Shown here: in pieces, positions 10,984-18,445 of the stretch
How positions within the stretch are numbered: the first letter of the stretch is position 1
How the letters are laid out: each line of letters starts with the position of its first letter
Source: Comamonadaceae bacterium
Lineage (GTDB): Bacteria; Pseudomonadota; Gammaproteobacteria; Burkholderiales; Burkholderiaceae_C
NCBI GenBank assembly: GCA_947451385.1
Contig: CANFYZ010000026.1
Span: 1 to 42,489 of the forward strand
Reading direction: 5' to 3'
Length of the DNA stretch: 42,489 nt
Notes under the pieces: model-generated
What the model was told of the DNA's origin: nothing
The model's database searches: none
Seen by the model: only the letters and a program-made list of their open reading frames with translations
Position numbers and translations under genes: made by a program

Positions 10984-12861
10984 TCAAATCGGCTGGACGC
11001 TGTCGGGCACAATTTTGCCGCCAAAGTCGCGCAGCATGGCTTGCACCAAGGGATCGTTTTCGATCAAGGCCTGCGCCGCCCATTGCCGCTCGTTGGCGGC
11101 CACAGTGTTGCGCAGCCAGGGGCTGTCACTCACTTTGCCCAACTCAAATCCCAGTTCCACGGCATGGCCCATGGCCGACAGGGCCGCCTTCAGGCGCTCG
11201 CGCGCGGTGGGTTGGTTCAAAGACTCGCGCTCCAGCCGCAGTTGCCAGCGGTCGGTGTCGCGGCCCAGCAATTGCGACTGCAAAGCCAGCTCGCGCACCA
11301 GCGCGTTGATGAGTTCTTTCTCCACCATCTCGCGCACCAGCGCCGCCCAAAATTCGCCCTCTTCGGTCGGAATCAAGGCCACCGTGGCGGGGCGCTCTGG
11401 CGCATCGCGGCGCGGCGCAGTGCGCGCGGAAGGGGCCGAGGTTTCGCGCACCGGCAGGGCCTGGAAAGGCGGCGCATCCAGGCCGACTTCGGCTGGGATG
11501 TCGGCGACAAAAGGCTCTTCGTCGTCCAGGTCCACCCACGGGGGTGGACCGTCGTCTTGCGCTGGTGCCGCAACCGCACCCGCAATCGCAACCGGTGCTG
11601 GGGCGGGCTGAGGCGGCAGACGTGAGGGGGCTGGGTGAGCTGCAACAACAGGGGCAGGGTTGGCCACCTGTGCCACCTGCGCCACCTTCGCCACCACAGG
11701 CTTTAAAGGCTCAGGGGCTGGCCGTGGACTTTTTTTTTCAGCCGGCGTCGAAGTCATGGCGCCGGGTTTGAAGGCCAGCAAGCGCAGCAGCACCATGGTC
11801 AGCGCCACATATTCGTCGGGCGCCAAGCCCAACTCGCCGCGCCCGTGCAAACACAAGCTGTACAAGAGCTGGGTTTCATCCGCCGCCATGCCTTGCGCCA
11901 AGCGGGTGATTTCGGCCGCATCCGGGTCGCTGTCGTCTTGTGCGCGGTTCGGCACCGCCTGGATCACCGCCATGCGCTGTAGCACCAAGGACATGTCCTC
12001 CAGTGTGGAGGCGGCCGACAAACCGTTGCGCCGCAGCGTCTCGACCAAGTCCACCACGGCCGCGCCATCGGCCCGGTCCAGCGCATCGATCAGTTGCAGC
12101 ACGTGTGTGCGGTCCACCGTGCCCAGCATCTGCCGCACGGTGGCTTCTTGCAGTTGGCCGCTGCCAAAGGCAATGGCTTGGTCGGTCAGGCTCAAAGCAT
12201 CGCGCATCGAGCCACGCGCCGCGCGCGCCAGCATGCGCAAGGCCAAGGGCTCGGCCGGAATGTGTTCTTGCGTCAGCACCTGCGTCAAGTGCTCAAACAC
12301 GGTCTCAGGGGCCATGGGCCGCAAATTGAATTGCAGGCAGCGCGAGAGCACCGTGACCGGCACTTTTTGCGGGTCGGTGGTGGCCAACACGAACTTCAGG
12401 TATTCGGGCGGCTCTTCCAGCGTTTTCAACATCGCATTGAAAGCGGTGTTGGTGAGCATGTGCACCTCGTCGATCATGAAGACCTTGAAGCGCCCTTGCA
12501 CCGGCTTGTACACCGCCTGCTCCAGCAGGCTTTGCACCTCGTCCACGCCTCGGTTTGAGGCCGCGTCCAACTCGGTGTAATCGACAAAACGGCCGGCATC
12601 GATGTCCCGGCAGGCCTGGCACACGCCGCAGGGCTCGGCGGTGATGCCGCCCTGCCCGTCCAAGCCCTGGCAGTTCAGCGACTTGGCCAAGATCCGCGAC
12701 ACCGTGGTTTTGCCCACCCCACGCGTGCCCGTGAACAAATAGGCGTGGTGCAAACGCTGTTGCACCAAGGCATTCGTCAAAGCCTGCACCACGTGCTCTT
12801 GCCCCACCATTTCGGTGAAATTGCGCGGGCGGTATTTACGGGCAAGAACAAGGTAAGACAT
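10984..12861 (-). CDS. dnaX: DNA polymerase III tau/gamma subunit
   Basis: Clamp-loader ATPase and organiser of the replicase. The 625-residue tau form has Walker A GTRGVGKTT, the zinc motif CGVCQACRD with an upstream Cys in LNCQG, the DEVHML Walker B, the SRC arginine-finger motif, and domain III; it then continues into a Pro/Ala/Val-rich linker and the C-terminal tau region. The gene contains a run of nine adenines at 11730-11738 that can cause slippage to give a short gamma protein (see separate feature). It heads the dnaX-ybaB-recR operon. The start at 12861 begins MSYLVLARKYRP, the standard N-terminus. Confidence 0.97.
   Translation of the reverse strand: MSYLVLARKYRPRNFTEMVGQEHVVQALTNALVQQRLHHAYLFTGTRGVGKTTVSRILAKSLNCQGLDGQGGITAEPCGVCQACRDIDAGRFVDYTELDAASNRGVDEVQSLLEQAVYKPVQGRFKVFMIDEVHMLTNTAFNAMLKTLEEPPEYLKFVLATTDPQKVPVTVLSRCLQFNLRPMAPETVFEHLTQVLTQEHIPAEPLALRMLARAARGSMRDALSLTDQAIAFGSGQLQEATVRQMLGTVDRTHVLQLIDALDRADGAAVVDLVETLRRNGLSAASTLEDMSLVLQRMAVIQAVPNRAQDDSDPDAAEITRLAQGMAADETQLLYSLCLHGRGELGLAPDEYVALTMVLLRLLAFKPGAMTSTPAEKKSPRPAPEPLKPVVAKVAQVAQVANPAPVVAAHPAPSRLPPQPAPAPVAIAGAVAAPAQDDGPPPWVDLDDEEPFVADIPAEVGLDAPPFQALPVRETSAPSARTAPRRDAPERPATVALIPTEEGEFWAALVREMVEKELINALVRELALQSQLLGRDTDRWQLRLERESLNQPTARERLKAALSAMGHAVELGFELGKVSDSPWLRNTVAANERQWAAQALIENDPLVQAMLRDFGGKIVPDSVQPI
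11711..11739 (-). promoter_or_regulatory. Probable dnaX slippage/frameshift site (nine A) with immediate -1 stop
   Basis: On the coding strand GAA AAA AAA AGT contains nine consecutive A at 11738-11730, codons 375-378. Shifting -1 after the two AAA codons reads AAG TCC ACG GCC AGC CCC and then TGA (11713-11711), giving a gamma-like product of about 383 residues that ends just after domain III. The +1 frame also stops quickly (TAA within 9 codons). A stem CCACGGC/GCC-GUGG (one bulge, 19-base loop) can form downstream. E. coli dnaX uses a -1 ribosomal shift and Thermus dnaX uses transcriptional slippage on a run of nine A. Which mechanism applies here is not visible. Confidence 0.7.
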
Positions 12862-12907
12862 GCATCTGATTCTATCGGCTCAGCCAAGCCCTCTCGGGGC
12901 CATGCCC

Positions 12908-12913
12908 TACAAT
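12908..12913 (+). promoter_or_regulatory. -10 box (TACAAT) of the SRP RNA gene
   Basis: TACAAT ends seven bases before the predicted first base (G12921) of the 4.5S RNA, the expected spacing for a sigma-70 -10. No strong -35 is seen about 17 bases upstream (CAAGCC), so the promoter may rely on other elements. Confidence 0.5.
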
Positions 12914-12920
12914 AGCCAGT

Positions 12921-13014
12921 GACGGGCCTTCCCGCATGGTGAAGCGGCCAACCGAGTCAGGTGGGGAACCAAGCAGCTCTAACTGTGGAGCCAGTGCCGG
13001 GGTCAAGGCTCGTC
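12921..13014 (+). ncRNA. ffs: 4.5S signal recognition particle RNA
   Basis: About 94 nt. The first and last ten bases (GACGGGCCUU and AAGGCUCGUC) pair fully (with one G-U). The apical domain IV is conserved: GUCAGGU, then a GGAA tetraloop closed by GG/CC, then AAGCAGC, which is the Ffh-binding symmetric internal loop. In the familiar E. coli RNA the same tetraloop is closed by CC/GG, so here the pairs are swapped but pairing is kept. Its position divergent from dnaX is common in proteobacteria. The 3' end overlaps the stop of the convergent flavoprotein gene by 12 bases. The following TTCTTTC is the only hint of a terminator. Confidence 0.88.
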
Positions 13015-14325
13015 AACTTCTTTCTGTGCCGGTGTTTTTCGCAACCACTCGGCCACCCCTTGCGCAGCCCAAGCGCCACTGGCCAGGCTGGCGGTCAGCA
13101 AATAACCGCCGGTGGGGGCTTCCCAGTCCAACATTTCACCTGCACAAAACACGCCGGGACAGGCTTTCAGCATCAGGCCCGGGTCCAGCGCTTCCAGCGC
13201 CACCCCGCCTGCGCTGCTGATGGCTTCGTCCAGTGGCCGCGTTTGGCGCAGCGCCACCGGCAAAGCTTTGATGGCCTGCGCCAGCAAAGCGGGGTGATTC
13301 AGCGTGGCGGTGTCCAACAGCTCATACAGCAAAGCGGTTTTGATGCCCGCCAAACCGAGCCGACTTTTCAGGTGCGAGGACAGGCTGCGCGTGCCTTTCG
13401 GATGGGCCACGGCCGCCTGCACAAAGTCCAAGCTGCGGTCCGGCAACAAGTCGAGGTGAAAGCCAGCCGCCCCATCCCGCAGCAAAACCTCGCGGAGGTC
13501 TTTGGCGGCGCTGTAAATCAGACTCCCCTCCACGCCCGTGGCGGTGGCCACAAATTCACCTTGGCGCGCATGGCTGTGCCCGGCTGCGTCCAGCCATTGC
13601 AGCGCCACGGTTTTGAGGGGTTGACCGGCAAATTTGTGCGCAAAAAATTCGGTCCAGCCTTGGCCACTGCGGCCCACCACGTCAAACCCGCAATTGGCCG
13701 GCAGCAAAGGCGCCACGTGCACGCCCTGGGCTTGCAAGCGGGGCACCCAAGCCCCGTCCGAGCCCAAGCGAGACCAACTGCCGCCGCCCAAAGCCATCAC
13801 CGAGGCCCGTGCTTGCACCCGCACCCCACCTTGGGGCGACTCAAACAACAACCCTTCTGAGCCGCCGAACACGCCATCGACCCAGCGGTGGCGCATGTGA
13901 AACTGCACCGGCGTGGGCGCATGCCGCAAACGCTGCAGCCAGGCGCGCAGCAGCGGGGCGGCTTTCATCTCAGCCGGAAAAACCCGGCCACTGGTGCCGA
14001 CAAAAGTCTCCACCCCCAAGCCCTGGGCCCAAGCGCGCACCTGCTCGGCCCCCCAATGCTGCAGCCAAACGCCTACCGCCTTGGCCCGCTCTCGGAACCG
14101 AGAAACAAACAAAGCAGTCGGCTCGGCGTGCGTCAAGTTCAAACCGCCACGCCCGGCCAACAAAAATTTACGCCCCACAGAGGGCATGCTGTCGAACACA
14201 TGCACCGCAAAGCCTTGTGCCGATAAAACCTCCGCCACCATCAGGCCCGCCGGGCCGCCGCCAATGATGGCGACATCCACCGCCAAGATGGGGCGTTGCG
14301 CGGTTGGTTCGTTCACAGAGAGCAT
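13003..14325 (-). CDS. NAD(P)/FAD-dependent flavoprotein, YhiN/HI0933 family
   Basis: A 440-residue flavoprotein of the HI0933/YhiN group (aminoacetone-oxidase-like family in some annotations). The N-terminal Rossmann motif AIIGGGPAGLMVAEVL is followed by the family signature GRKFLLAGRGGLNLTHAE, and the C-terminus has the FAD-binding ISSAGGVALEALDP and FCAGEMLDWEAPTGGYLL motifs. I use the ATG at 14325 because it lies a few residues before the Rossmann fold; a longer frame opens to 14496 but has no family match. No Shine-Dalgarno is evident. The physiological reaction is unknown. The gene's 3' end overlaps the SRP RNA. Confidence 0.88.
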   Translation of the reverse strand: MLSVNEPTAQRPILAVDVAIIGGGPAGLMVAEVLSAQGFAVHVFDSMPSVGRKFLLAGRGGLNLTHAEPTALFVSRFRERAKAVGVWLQHWGAEQVRAWAQGLGVETFVGTSGRVFPAEMKAAPLLRAWLQRLRHAPTPVQFHMRHRWVDGVFGGSEGLLFESPQGGVRVQARASVMALGGGSWSRLGSDGAWVPRLQAQGVHVAPLLPANCGFDVVGRSGQGWTEFFAHKFAGQPLKTVALQWLDAAGHSHARQGEFVATATGVEGSLIYSAAKDLREVLLRDGAAGFHLDLLPDRSLDFVQAAVAHPKGTRSLSSHLKSRLGLAGIKTALLYELLDTATLNHPALLAQAIKALPVALRQTRPLDEAISSAGGVALEALDPGLMLKACPGVFCAGEMLDWEAPTGGYLLTASLASGAWAAQGVAEWLRKTPAQKEVDEP

Positions 14326-14345
14326 GGTTCGGGCGGCATTCGCGT

Positions 14346-14371
14346 AGAGGTCAGGTGGAGAGGTCAGGTGG
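14346..14371. repeat. 13-bp direct tandem duplication
   Basis: The unit AGAGGTCAGGTGG occurs twice back to back in the 147-base spacer between the flavoprotein start and trxA. It probably arose by slippage. It lies upstream of the flavoprotein start on the minus strand and may alter that gene's leader. Confidence 0.8.
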
Positions 14372-14386
14372 AGAGATGCTGAAGTC

Positions 14387-14406
14387 GCCCCGGTTTCAAG
14401 CGGGGC
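14387..14406. other. GC-rich hairpin upstream of trxA
   Basis: GCCCCG and CGGGGC pair across an 8-base loop. There is no T-run in either direction, so it does not look like an intrinsic terminator. It may separate the divergent trxA and flavoprotein transcription units or protect an mRNA end. Confidence 0.4.
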
Positions 14407-14472
14407 TTGGGTTTCTGTCAAAATAGAACTGATTTTTGTCTCTTCTCGTCGCAACTTCACAAGGAACAGGCC

Positions 14473-14805
14473 ATGGCCAGCGAATTGATCAAACACATTA
14501 CCGATGCCTCATTTGAAGCCGATGTCCTGCAATCGGGCCAGCCCGTGGTGGTGGACTTTTGGGCTGAATGGTGCGGTCCTTGCAAAATGATTGCCCCGAT
14601 TTTGGACGAAGTCGCCACCGGTTACGCTGGGAAATTGCAAATCACCAAAATGAATGTCGACGAAAACCGGGACATTCCCGCCAAATTCGGCATCCGCGGC
14701 ATCCCGACGCTGATGATTTTCAAAGACGGGCAACTGGCGGCCACCAAAGTCGGTGCCATGAGCAAGTCGCAACTGACGGCATTCATCGACCAACAACTGG
14801 CCTGA
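14473..14805 (+). CDS. trxA: Thioredoxin 1
   Basis: Cytoplasmic thiol-disulfide reductase, 110 residues, close to the family's 108-109. The active site is W33-C34-G-P-C37, followed by the [12 protein letters not shown] segment with the conserved cis-Pro. A Shine-Dalgarno AAGGAA lies 7 bases before the ATG. The frame runs upstream but the extra residues have no thioredoxin character. It precedes rho, an order shared with E. coli (trxA-rho). Confidence 0.98.
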   Translation: MASELIKHITDASFEADVLQSGQPVVVDFWAEWCGPCKMIAPILDEVATGYAGKLQITKMNVDENRDIPAKFGIRGIPTLMIFKDGQLAATKVGAMSKSQLTAFIDQQLA

Positions 14806-14823
14806 CCACGCGCAGGCTTGTAA

Positions 14824-14858
14824 GGGGCTCCGGCGGCCCCGCCCTCTCGGCCTTTTTT
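14824..14858 (+). terminator. Weak terminator-like hairpin after trxA
   Basis: GGGGC/GCCCC stem with a 7-base loop at 14824-14840, then 12 bases of C-rich sequence before six T (14853-14858). The distance to the T-run is larger than usual for an intrinsic terminator, so partial termination or a Rho-linked role is possible. Confidence 0.35.
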
Positions 14859-14863
14859 GCTGT

Positions 14864-15025
14864 CATAATCTGAATTGGTCGCTGAGTTGTCCCGGCGACC
14901 CGAAGTTTCGCCCAGAGCCTTTGAGAGCCTCCACGGATCCGGCTCACACTCTGGGCTCCTGACATTCACCCCCCACTTTGTTCTTTGTCTGCTCGCTACC
15001 GAGCCGTCATCACGCAGGTAAATCC
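14864..15025 (+). promoter_or_regulatory. rho promoter and 5' leader with inverted repeats and C-rich tract
   Basis: CATAAT at 14864-14869 is a possible -10. The following leader of about 150 bases contains two inverted repeats: GGTCGC (14877-14882) with GCGACC (14895-14900), and CCCAGAG (14911-14917) with CTCTGGG (14949-14955). It then becomes strikingly poor in G and rich in C and T from about 14958 to 15000, the composition expected of a Rho-utilisation site. rho is autoregulated through attenuation in its leader in E. coli; the same may occur here, though the sequence itself is not conserved. Confidence 0.45.
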
Positions 15026-16288
15026 ATGCACTTAAACGAACTCAAGGCACTGCACGTGTCTGAAGTCCTCAAGCAGGCCGACGCGCTTGAGATTGAAAAT
15101 ACGGGCCGCATGCGCAAACAGGAACTGATGTTTGCCATCATCAAAAAACGCGCTCGCGCTGGCGAACAGGTCTTTGCCGACGGCGTGTTGGAAATCTTGC
15201 CCGACGGTTTTGGCTTTTTGCGCAGCCCCGACACCAGCTACACCGCCAGCACCGACGACATTTACATCAGCCCCAGCCAGGTGCGCCGCTTCAATCTGCA
15301 CACCGGCGACATGATCGAAGGCGAAGTGCGCATCCCCAAAGACGGCGAGCGCTACTTTGCCCTGACCAAGCTGGACCTGGTCAACGGCGATCTGCCCGAA
15401 AACAACAAACACAAAGTCATGTTCGAGAACTTGACGCCGCTGTTCCCCAAAGAGCAGATGCGTCTGGAGCGTGACATCAAAGGCGAAGAAAACATCACCA
15501 GCCGAGTGATCGACATCATCGCCCCCATTGGCAAAGGCCAGCGCGCCCTGATCGTGGCCCAGCCCAAGTCTGGCAAGACGGTGATGATGCAGCACATTGC
15601 CCACGCCATCACCGCCAACTACCCCGATGTGCATTTGATGGTGTTGCTGGTCGATGAACGCCCCGAAGAAGTGACCGAAATGCAGCGCACGGTGCGCGGC
15701 GAAGTGATTGCCTCCACCTTTGACGAGCCCGCCGCACGCCACGTGCACGTCGCCGAAATGGTGATTGAGCGCGCCAAGCGTTTGGTGGAGCTGAAAAAAG
15801 ACGTGGTGATCTTGCTCGACTCGATCACCCGACTGGCCCGCGCTTACAACAACGTGGTCCCCTCCTCCGGCAAAGTCTTGTCGGGCGGCGTGGACTCCAA
15901 TGCCTTGCAACGCCCCAAGCGCTTTTTTGGCGCCGCACGCAATGTGGAAGAAGGCGGCAGCCTGACCATCATCGCCACCGCCTTGGTCGACACCGGCAGC
16001 CGCATGGACGAAGTGATCTTTGAAGAATTCAAAGGCACCGGCAACTGCGAAATCCACCTCGAACGCCGCCTCTACGAGAAACGCGTGTTCCCGGCGATCA
16101 ACCTGAACCGCAGCGGCACCCGCCGCGAAGAGCTGCTGCTGCAGCCCGAAGTGCTGCAAAAAACCCGCATCCTGCGCCAGTTCATGTACAACATGGACGA
16201 GATCGAGGCGATGGAGATGGTCTTGAAGAGCATGAAAGCCACTAAGGGCAATGTCGAGTTCTTCGACATGATGCGCCGAGGCGGCTGA
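15026..16288 (+). CDS. rho: Transcription termination factor Rho
   Basis: Hexameric RNA helicase that ends transcription. The 420-residue protein matches E. coli Rho in length. It has the N-terminal helical domain ([18 protein letters not shown]), the cold-shock-like RNA-binding fold with GFGFLRS, Walker A in AQPKSGKT, the [10 protein letters not shown] segment, Walker [17 protein letters not shown], and the R-loop/secondary RNA-binding region with [14 protein letters not shown]. The start at 15026 gives the usual MHLNELK; the frame's upstream opening is leader sequence. Confidence 0.98.
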   Translation: MHLNELKALHVSEVLKQADALEIENTGRMRKQELMFAIIKKRARAGEQVFADGVLEILPDGFGFLRSPDTSYTASTDDIYISPSQVRRFNLHTGDMIEGEVRIPKDGERYFALTKLDLVNGDLPENNKHKVMFENLTPLFPKEQMRLERDIKGEENITSRVIDIIAPIGKGQRALIVAQPKSGKTVMMQHIAHAITANYPDVHLMVLLVDERPEEVTEMQRTVRGEVIASTFDEPAARHVHVAEMVIERAKRLVELKKDVVILLDSITRLARAYNNVVPSSGKVLSGGVDSNALQRPKRFFGAARNVEEGGSLTIIATALVDTGSRMDEVIFEEFKGTGNCEIHLERRLYEKRVFPAINLNRSGTRREELLLQPEVLQKTRILRQFMYNMDEIEAMEMVLKSMKATKGNVEFFDMMRRGG

Positions 16289-16298
16289 TTTTTCGTAC

Positions 16299-16304
16299 TA
16301 TAAT
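16299..16304 (+). promoter_or_regulatory. Consensus -10 (TATAAT) before rpmE2
   Basis: A perfect TATAAT lies 66 bases before the rpmE2 ATG, just after the rho stop. No strong -35 is present (CCGAGG at 17 bases). The transcribed leader contains the near-palindrome CCGGACGGTCCGG (16326-16338), which could form a small hairpin and might serve as an L31 autoregulatory element. Confidence 0.45.
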
Positions 16305-16369
16305 CAACGGTTTCGCGAAAAGTACCCGGACGGTCCGGTGCGGCTATCGCAACTGAAAAGGAAAACCCC

Positions 16370-16630
16370 ATGAAAGACGGCATTCACCCCAACTACCGCG
16401 ACGTGTGCTTCCAAGACATGTCCAACGGCTTCAAGTTTGTGACTCGCTCATGCGCCAACACCAAAGAAATGATCACTTTGGAAGACGGCCGCGAGTTGCC
16501 TTTGTACAAACTGGACACAACCAGCGAGTCGCACCCCTTCTATACCGGCACACAGAAATCTGTGGACACTTTGGGTGGCCGCGTGGAGCGCTTCCGCAAC
16601 CGTTTTGGCAAGACCACAACGGCCAAATAA
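16370..16630 (+). CDS. rpmE2: 50S ribosomal protein L31 type B (zinc-free)
   Basis: Ribosomal protein of 86 residues. It begins [12 protein letters not shown] and has the type-B signature [14 protein letters not shown] block ([16 protein letters not shown]) and the C-terminal [12 protein letters not shown]. It lacks the two CxxC zinc motifs of type A; two separate cysteines remain. Such paralogues are commonly zinc-regulated when a type-A copy also exists, but here it is next to rho and may be the main L31. Shine-Dalgarno AAAGGAAA precedes the start. Confidence 0.96.
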   Translation: MKDGIHPNYRDVCFQDMSNGFKFVTRSCANTKEMITLEDGRELPLYKLDTTSESHPFYTGTQKSVDTLGGRVERFRNRFGKTTTAK

Positions 16631-16648
16631 GCGTTTAAGCGTCAAGCC

Positions 16649-16682
16649 AAAGGCAGTTCGGGCGACCGGACTGCCTTTTTCT
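16649..16682 (+). terminator. Intrinsic terminator after rpmE2
   Basis: GGCAGT-TCGG and CCGG-ACTGCC pair (one G-U) around a GCGA tetraloop and are flanked by AAA and TTTTT, a strong hairpin-plus-T-run. Confidence 0.92.
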
Positions 16683-16711
16683 TTGGCGCTCCCGTTTGAC
16701 CCCTTGCAATT

Positions 16712-16740
16712 TTGTCGAGTCCAAACTTGCATGCTATCTT
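16712..16740 (+). promoter_or_regulatory. Putative promoter of the ArnT-like gene (TTGTCG-17-TATCTT)
   Basis: TTGTCG (16712-16717), a 17-base spacer ending in TGC, and TATCTT (16735-16740) form an extended -10 promoter. Transcription from it would begin at about 16747, next to the GTG at 16748, so the message could be leaderless. No Shine-Dalgarno is seen. Confidence 0.4.
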
Positions 16741-16747
16741 TCTCACT

Positions 16748-18445
16748 GTGAACCACCCCAACCCCGCTATCGTTGCCCAACACGCTGTTCGCCGCTTGCC
16801 CCGCTTGGCTTTGTGGCTGTTTTGTATAGCTTATGTGTTGCCCGGGTTCATTGGGCGCGACCCCTGGAAGCGGGAAGACATGGTCTCGTTCGGCTTCATG
16901 TCCTCGCTGGCCGATGCCTTCGGTGACCCAGCCGTGAATTGGCTCAAACCCCTGTTGATGGGCCAGGTGGATCCAGGCGCCGCCTTGCTGCCCTATTGGC
17001 TTGGGGCTTGGGCGATCCAATTAGCGCCCTCTGGGTTGACCCCCGATGCCGCGGTACGCATCCCCTTTGCCGGGCTGTTACTCCTGACCTTTGCGGCCAC
17101 GTGGTACGCGGTCTATGCCTTGGCGCGCAGTCCCAGTGCACAACCCATTGCGTTTGCTTTCGGCGGTGAAGCCCACCCCTTGGATTACGCCCGCGCCATA
17201 GCCGATGGCGGTTTGCTGGCCTTGATCGCTTGTCTGGGCCTGGCCCGTTTGGCCCACGAGACCACCCCGGCACTGGCCCAGTTGAGCTTCACGGCCGTGC
17301 TCTTTTTTGGACTGGCCAATTTGGCCACTCACCGCCGCACGGCGCTCGCCTTCATGGCCATCGGCCTGCCCAGTTTGGTGTTGTCCGGTGCGCCCACCAC
17401 GGCGCTGCTGTTGGGCGGCGGCGGCGCACTCGTCATGGCCTTGCAATCCCGTCACAGCCTGCGGGTTCGCATGCTGGATGTCGGTTTAATTTTGCTTTTG
17501 TGCTTGGCCTGCGGCCTGTTGGCCCACAAGCTGGATTTATGGCGCTGGCGCTTGCAGCCGCAGCACCTGCAAGACATCCGACGCATAGGCAGTTTGTTCA
17601 TTTGGTTCCTCTGGCCCGCCTGGCCTTTGGCCGTTTGGACACTTTGGCGCTGGCGTTTGCAGCTGACCCAGGTCTGGCAACACCCGCATCTGGCCCTGCC
17701 CTTGTGGTTTCTGTCGGTCACACTGATCAGCACCAGCATCACCGGCCTCAGTGACCGCGCATTGCTGTTGGCGCTGCCCCCTCTGGCCACCCTGGCGGCC
17801 TTTGCCTTGCCGACGCTGGAACGTAGCGTCAGCGCCTTGGTGGACTGGTTCACCTTGCTTTTCTTCAGCGTCTGCGGCTTGACGATTTGGATCGTTTGGT
17901 TGTCGATGCAAACGGGCTGGCCTGCGCAACCTGCGGCCAACGTGGCCCGTTTGGCGCCCGGTTTCGAGTTCAGTTTTTCTGCTCCCGCCTTTGCTGTGGC
18001 GCTCTTGGCCACCTTGGCCTGGGTCGGTCTGGTGCAATGGCGGGCGGGACGACACCGCTCTGCTTTATGGAAAAGTTTGGTCCTGCCTGCTGGCGGTGCC
18101 GCCTTGTGCTGGCTGCTGTTGATGACCTTGTGGTTGCCCTTGCTCAATTTTGGCCGAGGCTATGCGCCCTTGGTCAGGCAGGTCAGCCAGTTGATGGGGC
18201 CCACAGCCTGCGTCAACACGCATGCACTGACTTTGTCGCAGGGGGCGGCCTTTGGCTTTCATGGTGCCTACCGGCTGATTCCTTTGGGCACACCCAAAAC
18301 ACCCGACTGCCCTTGGTTGATTGCAGACCACCTGGCCGTCCTATTGCAAGCGCCTTCGGTCACGCAGTGGCGCGAGCGTGAAACCATTTTCCGCCCCACC
18401 GATGACGGTGAAGCCATCGTGGTGTACGAGCGCGTATCCCCTTGA
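16748..18445 (+). CDS. ArnT/PMT-like membrane glycosyltransferase
   Basis: Integral membrane protein of about 565 residues with roughly ten hydrophobic segments and an extramembrane C-terminal domain of some 120 residues. The first loop after TM1 reads GRDPWKREDMVSFGF, the position where GT39/GT83 enzymes (PMT, ArnT) have their catalytic acidic pair. Relatives add a sugar from an undecaprenyl-phosphate carrier to an envelope acceptor in the periplasm. I prefer the GTG at 16748; a TTG at 16712 is also in frame but overlaps the putative -35. The stop overlaps the next start (TTGA), so it is coupled to a MATE-family exporter. Donor and acceptor unknown. Confidence 0.75.
   Translation: MNHPNPAIVAQHAVRRLPRLALWLFCIAYVLPGFIGRDPWKREDMVSFGFMSSLADAFGDPAVNWLKPLLMGQVDPGAALLPYWLGAWAIQLAPSGLTPDAAVRIPFAGLLLLTFAATWYAVYALARSPSAQPIAFAFGGEAHPLDYARAIADGGLLALIACLGLARLAHETTPALAQLSFTAVLFFGLANLATHRRTALAFMAIGLPSLVLSGAPTTALLLGGGGALVMALQSRHSLRVRMLDVGLILLLCLACGLLAHKLDLWRWRLQPQHLQDIRRIGSLFIWFLWPAWPLAVWTLWRWRLQLTQVWQHPHLALPLWFLSVTLISTSITGLSDRALLLALPPLATLAAFALPTLERSVSALVDWFTLLFFSVCGLTIWIVWLSMQTGWPAQPAANVARLAPGFEFSFSAPAFAVALLATLAWVGLVQWRAGRHRSALWKSLVLPAGGAALCWLLLMTLWLPLLNFGRGYAPLVRQVSQLMGPTACVNTHALTLSQGAAFGFHGAYRLIPLGTPKTPDCPWLIADHLAVLLQAPSVTQWRERETIFRPTDDGEAIVVYERVSP

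Noticed and set aside
15032..16159. 375-codon open frame on the minus strand
   Set aside because: Shadow of rho; composition typical of an antisense frame of a GC-rich gene.
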